Positions 7,927 through 15,492 of a stretch of 35,295 bases of DNA are shown here, in pieces. The translations under genes were made by a program, and so were the position numbers. The stretch comes from Planctomycetaceae bacterium. Its GTDB lineage: Bacteria > Planctomycetota > Planctomycetia > Planctomycetales > Planctomycetaceae. A model generated the notes under the pieces. That model was not told where the DNA came from. It saw nothing but the letters and a program-made list of their open reading frames with translations, and searched no databases. The stretch spans positions 1 through 35,295 of the forward strand of contig PBMZ01000058.1 in NCBI GenBank assembly GCA_002722955.1, written 5' to 3'. Each line of letters begins with the position of its first letter. Position 1 is the first letter of the stretch.

Positions 7927-8862
7927 ATGAGCCAACAAGCAGCTATCATCGAGGATACTTACGCCGAAGCGTTTCGCAGTCTGTACGCAGAGATTCTTGT
8001 CACCGCGAGAGATCGCAAGTGGCTGGATCATGCGATTGCGGCAGCAACCGGTCACGCCTCAAGCACAATCATGTGCGATTGTGAAGCCGGGCTGGATCGA
8101 TACGTTGGCCCTGGAGGCGACCCGACGGTACCAACGCCGGATGGACGTCCCGGCGCGATTTTGCAGTTTCACGTTCCCAGGTTCCGAAAGGATCGAGTCC
8201 CCGCGTTGGAGAAGTCGCTCCTCGCCCGAATCAGCCAAAACGTGTTGACGTGTCCGACAACGGCATGCTTCAACAATCTCGACACCGACCCTTACTACAA
8301 ATTGGGCCGCAAGGTTGCGTTCTTCGGGGACGGACATCAATTCCGCGCTGAACGCCACGATCACAAAGTTTGGGTCATCCCAACAATGGGAGGCGAGTTC
8401 GTTTTGGACCGGCGTTTTGGATACGACGACGGCATCATGGGTGGCAACCTGTGGTTGATGGGCGAAACCGAAGACGCCGCCATTATCGCCGCTGAAAAAG
8501 CTGCCGAAGCCGTCGATGAATCCCCCGGCGTAATCACCACATTTCCTGGCGGTGTCGCGGCGAGCGCTTCCAAAGCGGGTAGCAAATACTCGTTTCTATT
8601 CGCTAGCACTTACGAGAAGTTCTGTCCGACATTGCGAGAAAAGTTGGGCCAGGAATCAGGCGTTCCCGCAAACGTCAACTCGATCATGGAAATCATCATC
8701 AATGGACGTGACCTGGAAAACGTAAAGCGAGCGACTTACTCGGCCATTGAACGCTGCATGTATACGCCCGGTTTGGTCAAGATTACCGCTGGCAATTACG
8801 GTGGCCGGTTGGGCAAGAGCTTTATCTACTTACATCCAAAGTCCGCACCGACGGAAGAATAG
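7927..8862 (+). CDS. fhcD: Formylmethanofuran-tetrahydromethanopterin formyltransferase
   Basis: 311 residues, about the usual length for the Ftr/FhcD family. It moves a formyl group between methanofuran and tetrahydromethanopterin (H4MPT); in methylotrophic bacteria it is part of the Fhc complex that oxidises formaldehyde-derived formyl units to formate. Recognisable family stretches are CDCEAG, GGDPTVPTPDGRPG, NVLTCPTTACFN, FFGDGHQ, PTMGGEF, NLWLMGET and the C-terminal KITAGNYGGRLGK. The ATG has an excellent GGGAGG at 7915-7920, six bases upstream. No other H4MPT genes (fhcA, fhcB, fhcC, mch, fae, mtdC) are in the window, consistent with scattered C1 genes in planctomycetes. It may share a transcript with the ABC ATPase, though the functions look unrelated. 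Confidence 0.95.
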   Translation: MSQQAAIIEDTYAEAFRSLYAEILVTARDRKWLDHAIAAATGHASSTIMCDCEAGLDRYVGPGGDPTVPTPDGRPGAILQFHVPRFRKDRVPALEKSLLARISQNVLTCPTTACFNNLDTDPYYKLGRKVAFFGDGHQFRAERHDHKVWVIPTMGGEFVLDRRFGYDDGIMGGNLWLMGETEDAAIIAAEKAAEAVDESPGVITTFPGGVAASASKAGSKYSFLFASTYEKFCPTLREKLGQESGVPANVNSIMEIIINGRDLENVKRATYSAIERCMYTPGLVKITAGNYGGRLGKSFIYLHPKSAPTEE

Positions 8863-8873
8863 AATTCGGCAAC

Positions 8874-9567
8874 ATGGCCTTACTCCAACTCCATCAATCG
8901 ACGCTCAAGTATGCTGCTGCTCTTTGCATTACCGTTTGCATCCCACAAGCGCAGGCTGACGAGTTCACATTGACGGATGGTCGTGGTGGTAAGATCAAAG
9001 TGGAAGCTCGGTTGGCTGGCAGCGGGCAAGGCGCACAAGCGTTGAAACTGGCCAGCGGTCGCTTGCTGCTTGTCCCAGACCAAGCGATTGAAGAACGCGT
9101 CAAAGGCGATGACCCGACACCGTGGACCGTCAGGCAGATGTCAGAAGAGCTAACAACGCATGGCACCAACTCCCGTTTGGTTTAACGAGGGAATCGCCAC
9201 CGGTTTCGAAGGCGATGGCGTCAAGGTCAAGAGCGGTCCGAGCCAAATCAGCAAGCGGTACGCTCGCCTGTCCTTAAGCGCTCGTGTCGTCGATTGGCGA
9301 GAAATCGTACGAAATGATCGAGCTTTCCGTGGAGACATCTTCGCTGGCGAGGCTTACGGCCACGCTTGGGGCCTGCATTGGATGTTGGCGAACAAGTACA
9401 AGACCAAATACATCAAGTACATCCAGGCGCTCTCTAAGAAGGAGACGCTCGGCAAAGTCTCTTTTGAAGATCGGCTGACCGAATTGGAATCGATCGTGGG
9501 AAAAGGAATCGATGAACTTCAGCGCGAGTTTCAAAAAGAGTTAGTTGGACGGTTGCAGCGAAGATAA
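8874..9567 (+). pseudogene. DUF1570-family secreted protein, internally deleted and frameshifted
   Basis: Two fragments of what appears to be one planctomycete DUF1570 protein lie in different frames. Fragment 1 (8874-9185) has a signal peptide (about residues 10-28, cut after AQA), then the typical N-terminal part with RLAGSGQGAQAL, LLLVPDQAIEER and WTVRQMSEELTT. Fragment 2 (9160-9567) starts in the C-terminal part, PVWFNEGIATGFEG, and ends naturally at the 9567 stop. The expected middle of the family, about 100 or more residues including the HE(x)2H-like metal site, is absent. The join lies near 9150-9165, so a deletion with frameshift is inferred. It begins 12 bases after fhcD, so it was probably cotranscribed. 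An intact but divergent pair of short proteins is less likely. Confidence 0.7.
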
Positions 9568-9597
9568 TCGGTCCAGAGACGAACAACTTTTGCGCAC

Positions 9598-9636
9598 TTT
9601 AGAAGCCCGGCTTTTCTAATAAGCCGGGCTTCTAAA
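9598..9636. terminator. 16-bp perfect hairpin, possible terminator
   Basis: The arms 9598-9613 (tttagaagcccggctt) and 9621-9636 are perfectly complementary, with loop ttctaat. It follows the DUF1570 pseudogene by 30 bases and precedes the next gene by 75. There is no long T tract after the stem, but the arms begin and end in T or A runs. The inner agaagcccgg is shared with the hairpin 4434-4466, so it is at least a repeat and may act as a terminator for the fhcD transcript. Confidence 0.6.
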
Positions 9637-9710
9637 GTCCGGAACGAACCCTTCGCACTTCAAAGGACACCCTGCCCTACTTCGCACATCGACTGAAAGA
9701 CGATCTGCTC

Positions 9711-11504
9711 ATGCCAAGCGCGAAAAAAGATGACTTCGAAGGCTACGTGTCGCTCCAAGGGAAACATCGACACAGCATTATCATGTGTTTGTCGGCAGCC
9801 GTGTTCTTCTTGGTCATCAATGCAGCATCTCAAGCATACGTGACGATTTCGATGCAATCGTCCATGTTGCAGATGATTGGCCAAGGCACAATGTTCGGTG
9901 AGCGAGCAGTGTTTTGGCACGATAAGATGTGGGTCCCAACACTCGAGCCTCAACAACAATTTGTACCAGTCGGCAATCTTCAATGGGCAACCTTCGATTC
10001 AACCGGCACACCGTCTGAGAACGGCCCAACAAAGATCGACACACAACTGCCAACGCCCATCGTCCTGGAAGACCGCGTTTGGTGGATCGCAGACGACGGA
10101 ATCTATCGGCAAATGGACGGCCAGCCACAATTGGTCAATTCATCGCAGACCTTGGGCGCGATCTCGACACCTTTCTTTTACAAAGGCAAGGTGACCATTC
10201 TTGAAGAAACCACTGACGCCAATTTCTTAGGCATTCGTCATTTGGAAGGCGAAAGTTGGGCTGACGGCGGAAAAGTCGCAGAATCGATCACTCACCGGTT
10301 AGAGACCAGCGCAATTACGTTCCGCATGGGAATGAAAATACCGTCGGCCATGAACATGGCCTTTCAAGAGCTACGGTTCCTCGAAATCGATGGGCGGTTG
10401 GCAGCGATCCGAAACCTCAATGGCGGAATTGCGACCCTTGAAAACGTCGACGACCTGCTTGATGCAGATGGGCAGCCACTGCCACGTCCAAAGACATTTC
10501 AGAAATGGAAGACTTTGGTGACCACGGCAGAGAATTGGGCGGTTGGAGTTATTGATTCCGTACCGACACTTGTTTACTACAGCGGCAAGAGCAAGGAGAT
10601 CATCACTCTCCAATACGATGGCAATGAATGGACCGAGTTGTTTCGCATCAAACAAGGCGGTTGCAAAAGCATCAATCTGCACGAGTTGCCCGATTCGGAC
10701 AGTTGGGTGCTGCTAACACAACACAACGCCGCTTTGACGGAAGTTTTCAAAGTCACCGGCAAGGAATTCCAGTCGATAGCAAGAGCAGTGCCGATCGCAT
10801 CGAGCGACATCCTGAGTCATGTCCAAACGATGATGGGACTATCGAGTTTTGGAATGCTTTTGTTTCTTGTGTTGGCGATCTTTTTCAATGCCAAGTATCG
10901 CATTCCTGGTTGCAGAAATGACGAGTCGCAATTCAACGCGGCCATGTTGCCTCGTCGATCCATCGCGAAATTGATTGATCTCGCGATCAGTCGTGGACCA
11001 GCAACGTATATTTCCTTTGCAGCGATGAGTCAGCTGGAGATCGCAGACTTGGTTGTTGGCTTCGGCCTGTTCTTTGGATACATCGATGAATTGCCCGACG
11101 AACTGGTCGAGTGGCTCGTTAAGCTCGGATGGGCAACGCTTTGGTCGGTCTTCTACTTCACTTTCTGCTGTGTGAGCGAGGGACTCACAGGCAGGACAAT
11201 TGGCAAGGCCATCTGCCGCATCAAAGTAACCAAAGTGAACCTAGAGCCATGCGGTTTCTTCCGAGCACTCGGTCGCAATCTGCTTTTCATGATCGACACA
11301 ATGGTCAATTTGGCTGTAGGTATCTTGGCAATGTCTTTAACCAAGAAATGGCAACGCGTTGGCGACCTGCTCTGCGGCACAATGGTGATTTGCCCAGGCA
11401 CAATTCAACCACTGGAATCTGCGCAGCAAGCTAGATCAATGCCGCTATCGGAAGCAGAGATGCAAGCTGACGATGCACTCTTCAAAGAAGACTGGCCAAG
11501 CTAG
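9711..11504 (+). CDS. RDD-domain membrane protein with large extracytoplasmic region
   Basis: 597 residues. One helix at about 24-45 follows a short charged N-terminus. Residues about 50-365 form a soluble, beta-rich region with repeated W-containing strands, perhaps a propeller, facing the periplasm. A helix at about 372-392 returns to the membrane. The C-terminal part (about 413-565) is an RDD domain: PRRSIAKLIDLAI near its start, several hydrophobic helices, then GLTGRTIGKAICRIKV and KKWQRVGDLLCGTMVI, which match the conserved Arg, Asp and GD pattern. RDD domains are thought to act in transport or as accessory membrane modules; the substrate is unknown. The stop codon shares CTAG with the stop of the opposing gene. 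Confidence 0.85.
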   Translation: MPSAKKDDFEGYVSLQGKHRHSIIMCLSAAVFFLVINAASQAYVTISMQSSMLQMIGQGTMFGERAVFWHDKMWVPTLEPQQQFVPVGNLQWATFDSTGTPSENGPTKIDTQLPTPIVLEDRVWWIADDGIYRQMDGQPQLVNSSQTLGAISTPFFYKGKVTILEETTDANFLGIRHLEGESWADGGKVAESITHRLETSAITFRMGMKIPSAMNMAFQELRFLEIDGRLAAIRNLNGGIATLENVDDLLDADGQPLPRPKTFQKWKTLVTTAENWAVGVIDSVPTLVYYSGKSKEIITLQYDGNEWTELFRIKQGGCKSINLHELPDSDSWVLLTQHNAALTEVFKVTGKEFQSIARAVPIASSDILSHVQTMMGLSSFGMLLFLVLAIFFNAKYRIPGCRNDESQFNAAMLPRRSIAKLIDLAISRGPATYISFAAMSQLEIADLVVGFGLFFGYIDELPDELVEWLVKLGWATLWSVFYFTFCCVSEGLTGRTIGKAICRIKVTKVNLEPCGFFRALGRNLLFMIDTMVNLAVGILAMSLTKKWQRVGDLLCGTMVICPGTIQPLESAQQARSMPLSEAEMQADDALFKEDWPS

Positions 11505-12658
11505 CGTTTCAGAATATCCGGTCGATAGATCGGAGCGCCTTTGATATCAATCTTGACCTTTGGCCAGTCTTCCATGCGAGTCAAGAGCTTGCTGCCTTGA
11601 TCTCCAACCAAAATCGTGTCGCTGACCAAAGCAGGGCCAACCGATGGGTGCCAATAGACTGGCGTTCCCGGTTGAAGTCGATATTGGCTCTCGGGCGTGA
11701 TTAACTCTTCGCAAACCTCGTACCCGATCACACTGCCCTGGTCTGCCAATTGCCACTCTTCTGGGTAGCCGAACTTCTCATAGATACGCTGGACTCGCGA
11801 CCACGTCTCGTACAGTTGCCAGTTGGCGATCGAGAAGCACATTCCCGTGGCCTGCATCAAGAGAGCTCGACGGTGTGCTGTTCGTGCGACTTCCGGCGGA
11901 TCGCCAAACGAAACCGTCCGAGAACAACCGGCACACAGCCCTTCGCGGCGTCCGACTGCGGTCAGCGTGCAATATCGTTCAACCGATTCGTTGCCATAGC
12001 TCCAATGTCGATAACGATGACCTTGGCCATCAGCCCAAACCTGTAATCGCTCTGGCAATACACCGGCCTTGATCAACCGATGAGAAAGTTGGCCCGCGAT
12101 TTCGGCTTCTGTCTGACCATGCACAAACGTTCGAGCGGTCGCTTCGACAGCGTGAGACACCAAGCGGCCCAGATCGCGAATTCGCTCGCGCTCGTAAACC
12201 GTCAATGGAGAACGCAACTTCGAGAGCTGTGGCGATACATTATCCGTTTGTCGAAAACCTGTGTCGCTGGCAACTTTTCGGCTGCAACAAAGATCTTCAA
12301 TCAACATTTCCTTCGACTCGTGCCAAGGCCGCTCTTTCGATAAGAAACCAAGCCCGGAAACTTCGCGATCGAACGTTTGCCCCGAGTCAACGTTGTCAGC
12401 CAGTAGTACTCGCGACTCAGGAGTAATGAACAGCGAGGCAATCGTGGATTGTGAACCCAATCGAGAATTGTCACCGCCAGTCGTGAACCAAGCGAAATTG
12501 TTCGGCCGCTGAAGCAAAAGAGCGTCGTAGTCGTTCGATTTGAGGAATTCTGAGACGACCTGCTGCTTTTCTTCAATATCGATGCTGCGGCGCGGGTCGA
12601 GAGTTTCAATCTCTCCCGACGAGATTTGCTCAACTCGGCCAAATGTCACTGTAGCCAT
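11501..12658 (-). CDS. M24 peptidase-like protein lacking metal ligands
   Basis: 385 residues from ATG at 12658-12656; a TTG at 12724 extends the frame but has no ribosome-binding site. The N-terminal half resembles the creatinase N domain of Xaa-Pro peptidases (YDALLLQRPNNFAWFTTGG). The C-terminal half follows the pita-bread fold (ERERIRDLGRLVSHAVEATA, then GQTEAEIAGQL). The five metal-binding residues of the family (D, D, H, E, E) are not in their expected contexts: the segment that should carry the two Asp reads RREGLCAGCSRTVSFG, and the GHGIG.EVHE motif reads QGSVIGYEVCEE. It is therefore probably not an active aminopeptidase; a binding role is possible. It overlaps the opposing gene by four bases. 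Confidence 0.8.
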   Translation of the reverse strand: MATVTFGRVEQISSGEIETLDPRRSIDIEEKQQVVSEFLKSNDYDALLLQRPNNFAWFTTGGDNSRLGSQSTIASLFITPESRVLLADNVDSGQTFDREVSGLGFLSKERPWHESKEMLIEDLCCSRKVASDTGFRQTDNVSPQLSKLRSPLTVYERERIRDLGRLVSHAVEATARTFVHGQTEAEIAGQLSHRLIKAGVLPERLQVWADGQGHRYRHWSYGNESVERYCTLTAVGRREGLCAGCSRTVSFGDPPEVARTAHRRALLMQATGMCFSIANWQLYETWSRVQRIYEKFGYPEEWQLADQGSVIGYEVCEELITPESQYRLQPGTPVYWHPSVGPALVSDTILVGDQGSKLLTRMEDWPKVKIDIKGAPIYRPDILKR

Positions 12659-13021
12659 TGGCTGCGCACCGCAACTGGAATCTATGAAAACGTACCGCTC
12701 CCACAGGGGGAGACAACGGTACAATCCTAGCTCGAAAGTAACCGCGTGGTCTACAAATCTCTCACATTGCCCGATCCGAGAGATTTCTCGGCCAATCGCC
12801 GTCCCAAATAATATAATCGCTCCACTATATAATATAATCGCTCCTCTATGTCGAATCGATACAAATCACCAAAACACGCTCAACGAAATGCTCGAATTGC
12901 CATTGCTTCGTTTGACGCAAAGCCACTAACATCCGCATCCCTTCCGTGACTACAAATCCTCTGCGGTCACTGAATCCACTTCGTTTTGCCAAATGGGCCA
13001 CTCGCCAAGGAGCCTCTCACG
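12659..13021. other. Divergent intergenic region with AT-rich repeat
   Basis: 363 bases between the M24-like gene (minus) and the HlyD-type gene (plus), so it should hold both promoters. The only clear structure is a repeat of aatataatcgctcc at 12810-12823 and 12831-12844. I see no convincing coding sequence. Confidence 0.5.
12810..12850. repeat. AT-rich direct repeat, 21-bp period
   Basis: aatataatcgctcc occurs at 12810-12823 and again at 12831-12844; the spacing of 21 bases is two turns of B-DNA. It lies about 150 bases upstream of the M24-like gene and 170 upstream of the HlyD-type gene. It could be paired operators or alternative -10 elements (tataat occurs in each unit), or only a small duplication. 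Confidence 0.6.
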
Positions 13022-13969
13022 ATGACGGTCTCTTCCTGGAATCACCCGAAGACCAGTTGCACCAACAACTTACGCCGCTCCAAGCCAATTCAAACCGGCA
13101 CCCTATTCGTCATCCTTGTGATCTTGATCGCAATTATCGATCGCCCGTTGTCGGGCCAAAACCAACCACAGTCATCTCGCCAAGTCGTGATTCGTGAATG
13201 TCGCGTCAAACTTATTGACGAGGCTGTGCTATCCAGCGAGCAAACTGGAATCATCGAAATCATAGACGCCCAAGAAGGCGAAACTCTGGAATTAGGTGAT
13301 CGCGCCGTTCAAATTCGAGATAACGTCATCAGAGCATCATTGGAAGTAGCCGAGAAGCTTGCCAGTGATACTGTCGAAATCGACTTCTCCGAAAAGGCCA
13401 GCCAACTAGCTCAGGTCAGATACGAGCAAGCATTGAAAGCCAACCAACAGTTGGATAATACAATTCCCGCCCTGGAGTTGCAGGAATTGAGACTTAATGT
13501 ACAAAAAACTCTATTGCAAATCGACCAGGCGCGTCGAAACCAGGAAGTGGCGAAACTGCGCCGCAAAGAAACTTTCGAAACACTGCAAACCTATAAGGTC
13601 ACAGCACCGTTCGCTGGTGTTGTAACAAAAGTCCACAAAAAAGTGGGAGAGTCCGTTCGCATGAGCGATCCAATTTTAGAGATCGCCAGCACAAGCCGAG
13701 TTCGCGTGGAAGGATTCATCAGCAGCAAAGACCTGCATCGCGTCAGCCGTGGGGCGCCCGTCCAGGTTCAATTGGACAATCCAAACTTCTATGCGGGCAA
13801 TAAAGTGCCCCCAGCGCTGCCCGGAAAGATCATGTACGTCGACGTTAAGGTCGAACCCGTCTCGAACAAAGTTCGAGTCTGGGCGGAAGTCGACAATCGC
13901 AGCAACGTCCTGCGCGACGGCTTGACGGCAACGATGACGGTCGTGCCTCGAATTGCGAACCGCCGCTAA
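13022..13969 (+). CDS. HlyD/MFP-type efflux adaptor protein
   Basis: 315 residues from ATG at 13022, chosen because CAAGGAG lies at 13006-13012, nine bases upstream; an upstream in-frame ATG at 12986 lacks this. A membrane or signal segment spans about 26-43. Then come a short beta strand region, a coiled-coil hairpin (about 90-195, rich in Leu, Gln and Glu), a lipoyl-like half domain (VTAPFAGVVTKVHKKVGESV, about 200-220) and a beta-barrel domain with LRDGLTATMTV near the end. This is the order of periplasmic adaptors in RND or ABC efflux systems. No pump, ATPase or outer membrane factor is adjacent, so the partner is unknown or encoded elsewhere. It is shorter than typical RND adaptors of about 380 residues. 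Confidence 0.85.
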   Translation: MTVSSWNHPKTSCTNNLRRSKPIQTGTLFVILVILIAIIDRPLSGQNQPQSSRQVVIRECRVKLIDEAVLSSEQTGIIEIIDAQEGETLELGDRAVQIRDNVIRASLEVAEKLASDTVEIDFSEKASQLAQVRYEQALKANQQLDNTIPALELQELRLNVQKTLLQIDQARRNQEVAKLRRKETFETLQTYKVTAPFAGVVTKVHKKVGESVRMSDPILEIASTSRVRVEGFISSKDLHRVSRGAPVQVQLDNPNFYAGNKVPPALPGKIMYVDVKVEPVSNKVRVWAEVDNRSNVLRDGLTATMTVVPRIANRR

Positions 13970-14067
13970 AGCACCTTATGGTTGCTCTGATAAGTTGCGT
14001 TCAATCTGAAAACCGCCGATCATGGCGTATCAATTCAGTTCGCATCTCGTTTCTCAGAGCAATCACC

Positions 14068-15477
14068 ATGAAGAGTGCTTCCGCGTTCCTTACGATCTTA
14101 TTCGCAACCTCGATCGTTCAAGCTTCCGATCAAACAAACCTTGTCTTCATCATTGCTGATGACTGCACGTTTCGAGACATCGGTTGCTACGGGGGTCAGG
14201 CCCACACTCCAAATATCGACCACTTGGCAACTCAAGGCATGCGGTTCACGCGCTGCTTCCAAGCTGCCCCGATGTGCTCACCCACTCGCCACAACATTTA
14301 CACGGGACTTTATCCCGTGAAATCGGGCGCCTATCCCAACCACACATTTGCCAAGCAGGGCACCAAAAGCGTCGCTCACTATCTGAAAGCCAAAGGCTAT
14401 CGCGTTGCTCTGAGCGGAAAGACTCATATCGGCCCACGTTCTTTGTTCCCATTCGAATACAGCGGCAAGAAGAACCCAGACATGGGAAAGATCAAGTCGT
14501 TGTTTGTCGAATCATCTTCAGCCGGCAAACCATTCTGTCTCTTCGCATGCTCGAACGAGCCTCACTCACCGTGGAACAAAGGTGATGCATCCCGATATCC
14601 ACCGAAAAAGGTCAAGCTTCCACCTTACATCGCGGACACCCCCGTCGTGAGGGAAACCTTTAGTCGCTATCTGGCCGAGATCACTTATTTCGATGATCAA
14701 GTGGGCGGGATTCTCGAGTTGCTGAAGAAACACAACCTGGAGGACGACACACTGGTAATGGTCGTTTCCGAGCAAGGTAACGCCTTCCCATTCGCCAAGT
14801 GGACCTGTTATGGCAACGGCCTACAATCAGCCATGATCGTTCGATGGCCGGGCAAAGTGAAAACTGGCGCGGTCTCGGATGCCGTCGTGGAATATGTCGA
14901 CGTCACACCGACTTTCATCGAGGTCGCTGGCGGGAAGATTCCGAAGTCGCTAGATGGCAAGAGCTTTCTCAACGTATTGACGGGAAAGTCAAACAAACAC
15001 AAACAGTACACCTACGGCCTGATGACGACTCGCGGCGTCATCAACGGGAGTGACAGTTTCGGAATCCGCACCGTTCGAGACAACCGTTACCGATTCATCT
15101 GGAACCTGCATCACGAGACGAAATTCACAAACGCTTGCACTCAAGCAGATTTTTTTATCTCAATGATCGACGCTGCCAAGGGCGGCGATGTCCATGCCAA
15201 AAATTTGGTCACTCGCTACCACCATCGCCCGGAATTTGAACTGTTTGATTGCGATAACGATCCACTGGAAATGAAGAACTTGGCGGATGATGAAAGCTAT
15301 GCCGAAGTTGTCTCAAGGCTGAAGTCAAAACTGCAAGAGTGGATGGCCTCTCAAGGGGACAAGGGCAAGGATACAGAACGTGAAGCACTACTTCATCAAG
15401 GCCGCTACCGAGGCAAGTCGCTTGAAGAAGCCGAAGCGATGTGGCGCGGCAAGTCCAAGAAGAAGCGGAAGAAATAG
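14068..15477 (+). CDS. Secreted type I sulfatase
   Basis: 469 residues from ATG at 14068, which begins a signal peptide (hydrophobic 5-18, cut near QAS). The frame is open to 13978 but that would precede the signal peptide. The sulfatase signature CSPTR (Cys70-Arg74) is the site converted to formylglycine; Asp31 and Asp32 bind the metal, and GKTHIG carries active-site Lys and His. Where most family members have SDHG or SDNG this one has SEQG. It ends in a Lys/Arg-rich tail. It presumably cleaves sulfate esters of algal or host polysaccharides outside the cytoplasm; the substrate cannot be read from the sequence. It faces a second sulfatase 15 bases away. Confidence 0.93.
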   Translation: MKSASAFLTILFATSIVQASDQTNLVFIIADDCTFRDIGCYGGQAHTPNIDHLATQGMRFTRCFQAAPMCSPTRHNIYTGLYPVKSGAYPNHTFAKQGTKSVAHYLKAKGYRVALSGKTHIGPRSLFPFEYSGKKNPDMGKIKSLFVESSSAGKPFCLFACSNEPHSPWNKGDASRYPPKKVKLPPYIADTPVVRETFSRYLAEITYFDDQVGGILELLKKHNLEDDTLVMVVSEQGNAFPFAKWTCYGNGLQSAMIVRWPGKVKTGAVSDAVVEYVDVTPTFIEVAGGKIPKSLDGKSFLNVLTGKSNKHKQYTYGLMTTRGVINGSDSFGIRTVRDNRYRFIWNLHHETKFTNACTQADFFISMIDAAKGGDVHAKNLVTRYHHRPEFELFDCDNDPLEMKNLADDESYAEVVSRLKSKLQEWMASQGDKGKDTEREALLHQGRYRGKSLEEAEAMWRGKSKKKRKK

Positions 15478-15492
15478 GCGCCGCAGAATCCA

